Assembly (NCBI GenBank): GCA_964513905.1
Contig: CAZENS010000016.1
Location: 1 to 16,643 of the forward strand
Direction of reading: 5' to 3'
Source of the DNA: CAMEGH01 sp964513905
GTDB taxonomy: Bacteria > Patescibacteriota > Saccharimonadia > Saccharimonadales > Saccharimonadaceae
Length of the DNA stretch: 16,643 nucleotides
In this document: positions 1-6,704 of the stretch, one piece after another
Layout: each line of letters begins with the position of its first letter
How positions within the stretch are numbered: the stretch's first letter is position 1
Position numbers and translations under genes: made by a program
Notes under the pieces: generated by a model
Databases searched by the model: none
The model's input: the letters and a program-made list of their open reading frames with translations, nothing else
Told to the model about the DNA's origin: nothing

Positions 1-1
1 C

Positions 2-934
2 CTACTCATTGGCTACATTCGAGCCTACAAAGGCAAAAAGAAGTCGCTTAAAGAATTGACCGGCCTATTAGTCAAAAGGGCCGGCCTTCTGTATGTATGG
101 GGAGTGCTAATTACCGTAGCAATTACCGTCTTTACAATCTCCGTAGGTGGACACGACCTTCTGCCAAAATTACCGACGGACGCACAGCTTGCCTCTCCGC
201 TAGCCTTCCTCTGGTCTGTTCTTACCATGGAGTACTTTAACGATTGGATATATTTCCTGCGCCTCTACGCAATAATGCTACTGGCCACCCCCATATTCTT
301 ATGGCTCATCAGAAAAGGTCACGAAAGAATTGTTCCTTTTTTTGCACTCACGTTGTATATTATTGGCTTTATAGTTCCCGAGTCTGCCCTACAATGGCAA
401 GCACTGTTTTTTGGCGCTGCGCTGATTGGCTACCGCCTAGAAGATATTACCAGATGGTTCAGAGAGCACCCAATATTAAAAAGGATTTTACTCACTACCA
501 CCATACTCGCAAGCCTTGCTACAATGATCATCAGCTTCTTTTTTGTGCACGGCTGGCACAAAGTTGAAGACCCCCACTGGGAAATTATGGATCGCACCAC
601 CTATGTAACTATCCGCGAGAGTCTTGATCCAATCTTCTCGCTCGCGCCACTCGCAGTCGGGAGACTTACCCTTGCCTTCCTGTGGTTTGGAGGGCTGCTG
701 ATGCTATTCCATGTCGCCAAGCCGTTCATTCTACGTTTCTTTGGATGGCTACTGCTACCACTCGGAGAAAGATCACTCAGTGCATACTGCCTTCAGGCGA
801 TCATCCTACCTTTTATAGTTATCACACTTTCTCCGGGTGGCGAATTTAAAAATACAATCATCGCACTACTCACCACGCTTCTAATATGGGGAATGTTACA
901 GGTAAAATTTATACAGAAAATAATCCCGCGATAA
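2..934 (+). CDS. OpgC/acyltransferase-3-like integral membrane protein, 5' truncated
   Basis: The frame is open from the window edge, so the true start lies upstream; a TTG at 56 is internal. About 310 residues are visible, ending in TAA. The protein is almost wholly hydrophobic, with roughly eight or nine predicted membrane helices separated by short basic loops. The final part carries a GERSLSAYCLQ stretch that resembles the last conserved helix start of the acyltransferase-3/OpgC clan, and the early KRAGLLYVWG segment also fits. Members of this clan move acyl groups such as acetyl or succinyl onto cell-surface polysaccharides or lipids at the cytoplasmic membrane; the substrate here cannot be told. 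The histidine that often sits in the late SLxxYxxH-type motif is replaced by Gln (YCLQ). Assignment is by pattern only. It could be another polytopic membrane family. Confidence 0.6.
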   Translation, partial: LLIGYIRAYKGKKKSLKELTGLLVKRAGLLYVWGVLITVAITVFTISVGGHDLLPKLPTDAQLASPLAFLWSVLTMEYFNDWIYFLRLYAIMLLATPIFLWLIRKGHERIVPFFALTLYIIGFIVPESALQWQALFFGAALIGYRLEDITRWFREHPILKRILLTTTILASLATMIISFFFVHGWHKVEDPHWEIMDRTTYVTIRESLDPIFSLAPLAVGRLTLAFLWFGGLLMLFHVAKPFILRFFGWLLLPLGERSLSAYCLQAIILPFIVITLSPGGEFKNTIIALLTTLLIWGMLQVKFIQKIIPR

Positions 935-956
935 ACTAGAATATTAAATATTTTTT

Positions 957-965
957 TGCTATAAT
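957..965 (+). promoter_or_regulatory. Extended -10 promoter of tRNA-Pro
   Basis: TGCTATAAT: a perfect -10 hexamer at 960-965 with TG one base upstream. No convincing -35 element lies 16-18 bases further up. The predicted start of transcription, about 7 bases downstream, falls just before the tRNA at 981. Confidence 0.7.
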
Positions 966-980
966 GACAGGTACACACTT

Positions 981-1057
981 CGGGGTGTGGCGCAGTTGGC
1001 TAGCGCGCGCGGTTTGGGACCGTGAGGTCGAAGGTTCGAGTCCTTTCACCCCGACCA
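981..1057 (+). tRNA. tRNA-Pro, anticodon UGG
   Basis: The sequence folds into a full cloverleaf. The 7-bp acceptor stem pairs CGGGGTG (981-987) with CACCCCG (1047-1053), followed by discriminator A and an encoded CCA (1055-1057). The anticodon arm is CGCGG-TTTGGGA-CCGTG, giving anticodon TGG, which reads proline CCN codons. The T arm contains GGTTCGAGTCC. The gene stands alone, with its own promoter and a terminator downstream. Confidence 0.96.
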
Positions 1058-1078
1058 CATGAGCAATCATCGTTACTA

Positions 1079-1104
1079 AAGAGCCCTGACTGGGCTTCTT
1101 TTAG
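1079..1104 (+). terminator. Intrinsic terminator after tRNA-Pro
   Basis: Stem AAGAGCCC against GGGCTTCTT (one bulged T) around a TGACT loop, followed by CTTTTAG. The U tract is short. The stem is also A-rich on its left side, so it could work weakly on the minus strand for the converging DUF2207 gene. Confidence 0.65.
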
Positions 1105-1107
1105 TTT

Positions 1108-1125
1108 ATAGGGGCTTAGCCCTAT
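1108..1125. terminator. Short inverted repeat between tRNA-Pro and the DUF2207 gene
   Basis: ATAGGG and CCCTAT pair over 6 bp with a 6-nt loop. It lies downstream of the converging gene's stop at 1181. No T tract follows on either strand, so its role as a terminator is uncertain. It may act together with the adjacent hairpin. Confidence 0.3.
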
Positions 1126-1180
1126 ACTCATTTTGATTCTATGGTATCTTTATTCTGACTATACGGCCCGCTTGCGCAGC

Positions 1181-2956
1181 TTACCAGCCGCCGCCTCCGC
1201 CGCCTCCGCCGCCTCCGCCAGAGTAGCCCCCACCGCTTGATCCACCGCTAGATGAATAGCTACTGCTCGCAGCCAACACGCCAGTGCCAATATCACCAAT
1301 AGAATCAGCAAAACTCGCTGCCGCAAAAGAACCTACCATCCAATCAGGTTGCACACCATTAGTCTGATAAAGATCCCCCAGCTCCTTGGCCCACCGTTTC
1401 TCCTGACCAAATAAAATCGCATACGGCAACGCTTTTTCGTACAGTTTAATCCGTCCACCTACGCCATCAATTGACCCAACCTTTGCTGCTCCTTCCGGAC
1501 TTTGCAGCATTGCAAGTCTTTCCTTCTCGGCCACACCAATATACATTTTTAGGCCAAACAGATACTTTTTTAACGTTTCGGCCTTAACGGTCGGCACCTT
1601 ATCAGACCAAATTACAGTAATTAGTAGGTTAGCTACCCACAGCACAGGATTCAACAATACAAATCCAGCTGTTACCATAAATTTCGTTAATGAACTTTTT
1701 AGCTTGGTAAGCTCTGGTGGATTCTCCTTAAAGCCTGCCGAATCCTTCTCTAGTCTTGCAGTTATTGCAGTCATCGCCCGACCAATAGCTTGGTCATTTT
1801 TACGAATTTCCTCCATAGTAATCCTTGTGCCTATCTCTAACGTACCCCCAAAAAGAGCCTTAGCTAACTCGATTTCGTCATTAGATAAGTCATCAAAAGA
1901 GCGCAAAATCGTGAACCTGTAGTTAGACTTGGAAAAAATCGTCTTCTCGCCTATCTGCTCGATTGAAATGTAGTGCCGCACTGCCCAGTCAATAATCTGT
2001 GCAGGTAGCGATTTATTATAAAAATTCCCAAGCAGAACAAAAGAACCATCTAGCACGGAATGTCCTGCTGGAGGTATATACTCGGGCACAATCGCCCTAT
2101 TTTTTACCGCTAATCTGTCTGGCGTATCTAAGATTTTACGCCGTTTTCTAGAATACCAAAAATACGCCAGTAGGGTCCCAATCGGGCCAAGTACCAAGCT
2201 AGATGTGATTACGGCCGATAGCAACCACCCCAGAATTTTCTCGACCAGTGATTGCTCGTACGCCGCAAAGGTATTAGGCTTGAAACCAAACGCTACCGTT
2301 ACACCATGACCAGGACTTAAATTGCTAGCTGACACCTTATATTCGCCCTCGCCAGCAGTGCTCAACGAGCATAAGCTGCTAGCTTTATCCTGTCCTGTGT
2401 AGCACTTTGGACTTGGGTCAAGAAGGCCAATAAGCTCACGATCAATCTTAAGCGATATATTCAAATTTTCAATCGGAACCCGCCACTCAACACCAAGCAC
2501 GTCCCAATAAAACTCATCCTTATTCGTATCTTGATAATATCGGGTAACATCTCGCTGAGTATACTTTATGGCGTAGGTTTTTTTACCTTCAACAAAAACA
2601 TCCTCATCACCAATCCGCAAAGTATTATCTTGCCAGTTGTAGTTGAGTTCGCCACCATTCTCATCTTGAACAGACTCTAATTTAAATGATGTTGAATGGC
2701 CGTCATAATCTTTTACAAAATTGCGTACCAAGCCACGATTTTGATTTGGCGGAAAATCTGCAGTCACGGTCTCTGTCACTTCTAGAGTCGACCTGTTTTC
2801 CTCGTCCCGCGACAACTGCATATCGACATCAAAGCTATTTATTTTAAAATTATCTACTGAACTTGCGTACGTATCCCCACCAAAGAACACGAGACCAACG
2901 GCCGTCGATACTGATAAGAATAAAACTATTGATACAATGCTACGAACAATCCTCAT
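1181..2956 (-). CDS. DUF2207 family membrane protein with polyglycine C-terminus
   Basis: 591 residues. An N-terminal signal/anchor segment (about residues 5-25) is followed by an extracellular beta-rich DUF2207 region (about 35-230) and two strong membrane segments (about 241-267 and 425-450). A cytoplasmic-type region between them has the family-like PEYIPPAG motif near 291-298. The LYEKALPYAILFGQE stretch near 505-519 is typical of the C-terminal part of DUF2207 proteins. The last 30 residues are Ser/Gly-rich and end in a run of glycines capped by Trp, a tail also seen in other secreted or envelope-associated families. The function of the family is unknown; an envelope role is inferred. 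The ATG start at 2956 sits 7 nt after a TGGCATAAT extended -10 and has no Shine-Dalgarno site, pointing to a leaderless mRNA. Confidence 0.85.
   Translation of the reverse strand: MRIVRSIVSIVLFLSVSTAVGLVFFGGDTYASSVDNFKINSFDVDMQLSRDEENRSTLEVTETVTADFPPNQNRGLVRNFVKDYDGHSTSFKLESVQDENGGELNYNWQDNTLRIGDEDVFVEGKKTYAIKYTQRDVTRYYQDTNKDEFYWDVLGVEWRVPIENLNISLKIDRELIGLLDPSPKCYTGQDKASSLCSLSTAGEGEYKVSASNLSPGHGVTVAFGFKPNTFAAYEQSLVEKILGWLLSAVITSSLVLGPIGTLLAYFWYSRKRRKILDTPDRLAVKNRAIVPEYIPPAGHSVLDGSFVLLGNFYNKSLPAQIIDWAVRHYISIEQIGEKTIFSKSNYRFTILRSFDDLSNDEIELAKALFGGTLEIGTRITMEEIRKNDQAIGRAMTAITARLEKDSAGFKENPPELTKLKSSLTKFMVTAGFVLLNPVLWVANLLITVIWSDKVPTVKAETLKKYLFGLKMYIGVAEKERLAMLQSPEGAAKVGSIDGVGGRIKLYEKALPYAILFGQEKRWAKELGDLYQTNGVQPDWMVGSFAAASFADSIGDIGTGVLAASSSYSSSGGSSGGGYSGGGGGGGGGGGW
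1188..1219. repeat. 9-bp GC-rich tandem repeat encoding polyglycine
   Basis: About 3.5 copies of a CCGCCGCCT-type 9-mer within the coding sequence of the DUF2207 protein. It is markedly more GC-rich than its surroundings and is a likely site of length variation in multiples of three glycines. Confidence 0.75.
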
Positions 2957-2963
2957 ACCTGTG

Positions 2964-2972
2964 ATTATGCCA
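2964..2972 (-). promoter_or_regulatory. Extended -10 promoter of the DUF2207 gene
   Basis: On the minus strand TGG-CATAAT, with the -10 ending 7 nt before the ATG at 2956. Transcription would start at or next to the start codon. The upstream sequence is AT-rich without a clear -35. Confidence 0.55.
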
Positions 2973-3016
2973 CAATTGATAAATATTTAATAATTAACAG
3001 CGAGCGCGTGGTTGTT

Positions 3017-3238
3017 TTACGGGAGGGGGTGTTGGTCTATGTTCACCAGTTCTAGCATTTCTTGTGCGTCTGGTGGGCCTATTTCGTATTTAGTCTTAGG
3101 TTCGGCTTGCTGTTGCACTTCTTCGGCAGGTGGCAAGTTTATTATCCACGCACTTATAGCTACGGCTAGTAGAATACCAACGATAGCGAGTGCTTTCTTC
3201 GTGCCTTTACGGTAGCATGATTGCACCAAAAACAGCAA
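3017..3238 (-). CDS. Hypothetical small single-pass membrane protein (doubtful)
   Basis: 73 residues if it starts at the TTG at 3238, or 69 from the in-frame GTG at 3226. A basic N-terminus (RKGTKK) is followed by one clear membrane helix (AIVGILLAVAISAWII, about residues 18-33). A polar outer tail of about 40 residues, rich in Glu, Gln and Pro, completes it. The positive-inside layout is sensible for an N-in, C-out protein. No Shine-Dalgarno site precedes either start, but a TATTAT hexamer at 3247-3252 ends 8 nt before the TTG, the same spacing as at likely leaderless genes elsewhere in this window. I do not recognise a family. The opposite-strand frame over the same bases is less protein-like. 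It may not be a gene. Confidence 0.42.
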   Translation of the reverse strand: MLFLVQSCYRKGTKKALAIVGILLAVAISAWIINLPPAEEVQQQAEPKTKYEIGPPDAQEMLELVNIDQHPLP

Positions 3239-3278
3239 TTACATCAATAATACAGTGTAGCAATCCACGCACAAAAAT

Positions 3279-3653
3279 CTAATTTACGTGTCGATACTGA
3301 CCGTTCTCGCGGTCATCATTATTTGCAGCTTGATTTGCCTGCATATACTGAACAATTTGCGCAATCCCTCTTTCAATATTTTGCACCCGTAGCTTTGTAT
3401 CGTTCAAATTGTGCGTGCGCGTAGACGAATTTGTGTCGCCTGCTCGAACCTGCTGCATAATTGCCTCAAGCTGTGAAATTACTTGCTGAAGATGATGATA
3501 TAAATCTTTTATCTCGCGCTGCGTATCGTCAAGATCTTGCGTTCGTTGGTCAATCCTTTGCACCGCATCTCGTATATTACGAATATCGTTCTGAAAATTC
3601 GCCAGCTCATTTCGTACTGCTTGGCTCACATCTGCTTTTGATAAATCTGCCAT
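3279..3653 (-). CDS. Hypothetical coiled-coil protein, third gene of the RNase Y operon
   Basis: 124 residues, soluble, with no signal or membrane segment. Residues about 5-70 and 82-105 show heptad-like spacing of hydrophobic residues among Gln, Asp, Arg and Glu, so it is probably an elongated helical or coiled-coil protein. The C-terminus (NNDDRENGQYRHVN) is polar and likely disordered. The ATG at 3653 is preceded by TAGGAGGG, a strong ribosome site that overlaps the stop of the Nudix gene 8 bp upstream, so the two are almost certainly co-transcribed and translationally coupled. No family recognised. A structural or adaptor role next to RNase Y, itself a coiled-coil protein, is speculation. 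Confidence 0.75.
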   Translation of the reverse strand: MADLSKADVSQAVRNELANFQNDIRNIRDAVQRIDQRTQDLDDTQREIKDLYHHLQQVISQLEAIMQQVRAGDTNSSTRTHNLNDTKLRVQNIERGIAQIVQYMQANQAANNDDRENGQYRHVN

Positions 3654-3661
3654 AAACCCTC

Positions 3662-4141
3662 CTAATCTACTCTTTGCTCATAGTAACCGGGCGCGTGCAC
3701 TGTGCCCTCTATCTTCGACCAAGCTATCACCGCTCCGCCAAATTGATCTTGATTATTTTTTACGTGCTCCTTAGATACAAACATAAAATCTTCTATTTCA
3801 TCTGGCTGAAGTTGAAACTGCATATCTGGCTGAACCGGCTGTTTTGCCTTAAAAATGAACTGATATGTTTGCATAATATCGCTATGCCGATCAACGAAGA
3901 AAAGGAACTCCACATCGTCTATGCCAATAGAATATCCTGTTTCTTCACGCAACTCGCGCGTAGCTGCCTCTCTGGGGCTTTGGCCGTGCTCAATCCAGCC
4001 GCCGGGGAAAGACCAATATGCCTTGTAGTGCGCCTTCAGCACAAGCGCCTCGCCATTATCGTTTTCAATAACGACACCGGCACTCGCAGGTCGTGCAACT
4101 TGTGTGGCAAGAAATCGCTTTGTCTCCTCTCGACTATACAT
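3662..4141 (-). CDS. Nudix hydrolase
   Basis: 159 residues. The Nudix box is clear: G48, R62-E63-L64, E66-E67 and G69-Y70 lie at the spacing of GX5EX7REUXEEXGU, preceded by the usual FPGG. The conserved Glu at the seventh position is Gln here (Q54). The metal-binding REUxEE core is intact, so activity is expected. Nudix enzymes cleave nucleoside diphosphates linked to another group (NTPs, dinucleotides, ADP-ribose, capped RNA 5' ends); the substrate cannot be told from this sequence. The start lies 2 nt after the RNase Y stop, so the gene is the second member of that operon. The position invites, but does not prove, a role in RNA 5'-end processing. Confidence 0.88.
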   Translation of the reverse strand: MYSREETKRFLATQVARPASAGVVIENDNGEALVLKAHYKAYWSFPGGWIEHGQSPREAATRELREETGYSIGIDDVEFLFFVDRHSDIMQTYQFIFKAKQPVQPDMQFQLQPDEIEDFMFVSKEHVKNNQDQFGGAVIAWSKIEGTVHAPGYYEQRVD

Positions 4142-4143
4142 AA

Positions 4144-5652
4144 CTATTTAGCAAACTCGATTGCTCGCGTTTCACGAATGACATTAACTTTTATTGTGCC
4201 TGGGTATTGCATCGTACTCTCAATCTTGTTCGCAATATCACGAGCAATTTTTATCGCGCTCAAATCATCAACCGCTTTCGGACTTACAATCACTCGAATC
4301 TCACGTCCGGCACTAATTGCGTATGCCTTATCGATCCCCTTAAAGCTTGTTGCGACATTTTCGAGTTCACGCATACGTTCAGCAAAATTCTCGGCTGAAA
4401 CGTTTCTTGCACCCGGGCGAGCAGCACTCGCTGCATCAACCACGCGAACGACCAGCGCCTCTGGTGTTGTTGCCTCAATATCATCATGGTGAGCCTCGAT
4501 TGCATGAGCAATTTCATCGCTCAACCCATACTTTCGAGCGAGCTCCGCACCAATATGATGATGCTTTCCTTCAATCTTGTGTGTCACTGCCTTGCCAACA
4601 TCATGAAGCAGTGTTGCAATTTTAACCGTGCGAACATTGGCGCCAATTTCTTCTGCAATCATGCCAGCAATTTGCGCCATTTCGGTGCTGTGTTTTAATA
4701 CATTTTGGCCATAACTTGTTCGAAACTTTAGCTCACCGAGCAAACGAAGCATTTCTTTTGGAATACCAACCACGCCAGTTTCACGCATTGCGTCTTCACC
4801 AGCTTGACGGACTTCTTTATCAATCTGCTTTTTAGCTTTCGCCACCACCTCTTCAATACGGCCAGGGTGAATACGACCGTCTTTCATAAGTAGCTCCATT
4901 GTTAGGCGAGCAACCTGCCTACGCACAGGATCAAAACTAGATAGTACAACCATACCTGGCGTGTCATCTACCAAAACATCAACGCCAGTTTCGCGTTGAA
5001 TCGCCTGAATATTTCGACCTTCTTTACCAATAATACGACCCTTCATGTCGTCATCGGTTAATTTTAGCGCCGTAACAGTTCTCTCTGCTGTAACTTCGCT
5101 ACTCATTCGCTCCATTGCAGCAAGAAGAATTGTTTGCGCACGCTCTTCGGCATCCTCCATAGCGTCGTGCTGAAGTTTTTCAACAAGCCCCACAAGATCG
5201 GCTTTAATATCACGCTCCGTCATCTGAAGCAGCTTCTCGGCGGCATCATCTTTCTTTAGCTTTGCTATTTTTTCAAGCTTTTCTTGCTGCTTTTCGCGAA
5301 TAGAACGAATTTCATCTTTGAGCTTACTTAGCTCATCTTCTTCAGCTCGAAGTTTTTCGCTACGACGATCCAGATCATCGAGCTTGTTGTCGATATGAGA
5401 TTCTCGATCAGCCAAACGTTGTTCGGTCTTCTTTATTTCTTTTCGCGCATCGGCTTCTTCTTTTTTTGCAGCGTCGGTAATCTCAAGCGCCTTATCTTTT
5501 GCCTTCAAAACAATATCGCTCGCTTTATTTTTTGCCTCTGCAATCGTGTGTTCGCTTTTGTTTTTTCCCTTTATTCGCTGAGTGCGCTCATACGCAACAG
5601 CGCCTCCAGCACCAGCAAACAAACCAGCCGCAAGGGCGATTATCTCAATCAT
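4144..5652 (-). CDS. rny: Ribonuclease Y
   Basis: 502 residues from the ATG at 5652. Order of parts: an N-terminal membrane helix (residues 4-21), a long charged coiled coil (about 25-180), a KH RNA-binding domain with GRIIGKEG at 205-212, and an HD phosphohydrolase domain with the metal-binding H350-D351 (LLHDVGK) and further histidines near 364-366 and 388-389. The length is close to the usual 510-520. RNase Y is a membrane-anchored endonuclease that starts mRNA decay. I chose 5652 over the in-frame TTG at 5676 because AAAGGA lies 9 nt before the ATG and the product then starts with the expected membrane helix. A TACAAT box at 5772-5777 suggests a leader of about 110 nt. The leader holds two CCGCAGT copies, either of which could pair over 4 bp with a downstream GCGG. 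Confidence 0.96.
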   Translation of the reverse strand: MIEIIALAAGLFAGAGGAVAYERTQRIKGKNKSEHTIAEAKNKASDIVLKAKDKALEITDAAKKEEADARKEIKKTEQRLADRESHIDNKLDDLDRRSEKLRAEEDELSKLKDEIRSIREKQQEKLEKIAKLKKDDAAEKLLQMTERDIKADLVGLVEKLQHDAMEDAEERAQTILLAAMERMSSEVTAERTVTALKLTDDDMKGRIIGKEGRNIQAIQRETGVDVLVDDTPGMVVLSSFDPVRRQVARLTMELLMKDGRIHPGRIEEVVAKAKKQIDKEVRQAGEDAMRETGVVGIPKEMLRLLGELKFRTSYGQNVLKHSTEMAQIAGMIAEEIGANVRTVKIATLLHDVGKAVTHKIEGKHHHIGAELARKYGLSDEIAHAIEAHHDDIEATTPEALVVRVVDAASAARPGARNVSAENFAERMRELENVATSFKGIDKAYAISAGREIRVIVSPKAVDDLSAIKIARDIANKIESTMQYPGTIKVNVIRETRAIEFAK

Positions 5653-5771
5653 AATTATCCATCCTTTCTTTGCCAAGAAGTGCCGCCAACTGCGGAGAAA
5701 ACGGTACTGCGGACATCATCGGGCAAAATTCAATCAATTAATAACGGTCTTTTCATTAGAACGCTTCTTCT

Positions 5772-5777
5772 ATTGTA
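5772..5777 (-). promoter_or_regulatory. Candidate promoter of the rny-nudix-coiled-coil operon
   Basis: TACAAT on the minus strand, with TTGCGT 18 bases upstream as a weak -35. It lies in the gap just after the tsaB stop. This would give rny its own promoter and a leader of roughly 110 nt. Confidence 0.4.
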
Positions 5778-5803
5778 GCGCTTTTACTGGCCGATACGCA
5801 AGA

Positions 5804-6190
5804 TTACTTCTTTGGTTGAGTTATCCGGGCTGGACGGCCGTATTCGGGAGTGATCATTTTTTCATCGTGGCCGTTTTTTAAATCTGAGAGTGATTGCTCT
5901 TTCCAGTTATCTCCCGTTGCGCCAACAATGGAAATATTAGCAAAATAGGCAAGTGTGTTGGCCGTAGATATACCAATCCGCAAACCTGTAAAACTTCCTG
6001 GCCCACGAAAAACACCGATTCCCTTTATATCTTCTAACTTGCAATTATGCTGCTCGGTTTTTTCAATCAAAAACGCAAGTAATCCTTTTGCAAGTTCGCG
6101 TCCAGAGTCCCACGTATACTCGTGCATCTTTTCCTGATCGTAAATATATACTTCGCAAGTAGACTGACTCGTATTAAGCAGCAAGTACAT
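5804..6190 (-). CDS. tsaB: Compact TsaB, t6A tRNA modification protein
   Basis: 128 residues from the ATG at 6190, preceded by GAGG at 6 nt; the in-frame TTG at 6205 is rejected. TsaB partners TsaD and TsaE to make N6-threonylcarbamoyladenosine at position 37 of ANN-decoding tRNAs. The N-terminal ASKHA lobe is present, with the signature RGPGSFTGLRIG at 62-73. TsaB is usually about 220-230 residues. Here the central and second-lobe region is missing, yet the sequence ends with ITPEYGRPARI (113-123), like the conserved C-terminal PxY tail of full-length TsaB. It therefore looks like an internally shortened protein and not a frameshift fragment. The start overlaps the tsaE end by 17 bp, which supports the assignment. 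Confidence 0.85.
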   Translation of the reverse strand: MYLLLNTSQSTCEVYIYDQEKMHEYTWDSGRELAKGLLAFLIEKTEQHNCKLEDIKGIGVFRGPGSFTGLRIGISTANTLAYFANISIVGATGDNWKEQSLSDLKNGHDEKMITPEYGRPARITQPKK

Positions 6191-6644
6191 GTAACACCTC
6201 GTCAATTTTTTGCTTTATGGTTTTTTCTTCGCATACTATTTTTATCTCACGAGAATCTTCGTTATCGGCAACTGGTAAAAAATGAACAATTATCCGATTG
6301 TCTGGCAATTCATCAGAGGCAATTCCGGCCCACTCGATAACTGCTATCGTATCTGAAGAAGATAGTGTCTCTTGCAACTCTTCCGCCATGATGCCAAGTT
6401 CCGACAGTCGGTAAAAATCATAATGCACCAGCTTTAGTCCATCACGCGCCTCGTATTCTCTGTTGACGGTAAAAGTAGGGCTTTGAATCTGATCAACAAC
6501 CCCAAGGCCACGTGCCAATCCACGCGTGAATGTAGTTTTACCAGCGCCAACGTCGCCAATTAATTCAATAAGTTCACCACCAACCAGGCGCTTGCCAATT
6601 AGCTCGCCTAACCTTTGTGTTTCCACCTCATTTTGAAACAACAT
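6174..6644 (-). CDS. tsaE: TsaE, t6A biosynthesis ATPase
   Basis: 156 residues, the usual size. Walker A GDVGAGKTT lies at 30-38, SPTFTV at 55-60, HYDFYRL at 74-80 and VIEWA at 102-106, all typical of TsaE. It is the ATPase that drives turnover of the TsaB-TsaD complex in t6A formation. It is the first gene of a tsaE-tsaB pair whose coding regions overlap. The ATG at 6644 has no Shine-Dalgarno site and comes 6 nt after TACAAT, so the mRNA is probably leaderless. It is divergent from pilB, with only 60 bp between the start codons. Confidence 0.95.
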   Translation of the reverse strand: MLFQNEVETQRLGELIGKRLVGGELIELIGDVGAGKTTFTRGLARGLGVVDQIQSPTFTVNREYEARDGLKLVHYDFYRLSELGIMAEELQETLSSSDTIAVIEWAGIASDELPDNRIIVHFLPVADNEDSREIKIVCEEKTIKQKIDEVLHVLAA

Positions 6645-6650
6645 ATTATT

Positions 6651-6659
6651 ATTGTAACA
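6651..6659 (-). promoter_or_regulatory. Extended -10 promoter of tsaE
   Basis: TGT-TACAAT on the minus strand, ending 6 nt before the tsaE ATG. No ribosome site is present between it and the start codon, consistent with transcription starting at the A of ATG. Confidence 0.6.
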
Positions 6660-6685
6660 TTCTGGAAAAATAAGACATAGTTGCG

Positions 6686-6696
6686 TATACTATACA
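6686..6696 (+). promoter_or_regulatory. Promoter of pilB-pilC
   Basis: Two overlapping -10 candidates, TATACT (6686-6691) and TATACA (6691-6696). The second ends 8 nt before the ATG at 6705; the first would leave a leader of only 6-7 nt. Neither allows a ribosome site. Confidence 0.5.
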
Positions 6697-6704
6697 TAAG
6701 CATT

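Noticed and set aside
1188..1219. Short GC-rich tandem repeat considered as a CRISPR or regulatory array
   Set aside because: It has no spacers and lies in frame in the polyglycine tail of the DUF2207 protein.
3674..4492. A 272-codon open frame on the plus strand, opposite the Nudix gene and rny
   Set aside because: It is antisense to two clear conserved genes, has low-complexity composition, no ribosome site and no recognisable domain.
4290..4698. Several short open frames on both strands inside rny
   Set aside because: They are shadows of the conserved HD domain coding sequence.
5653..5676. TTG start of rny at 5676
   Set aside because: The ATG at 5652 has AAAGGA at proper spacing and begins the expected membrane helix. 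The same reasoning rejects upstream TTG/GTG starts of tsaB (6205), pilB (6681), pilN (10972) and recA (15017).
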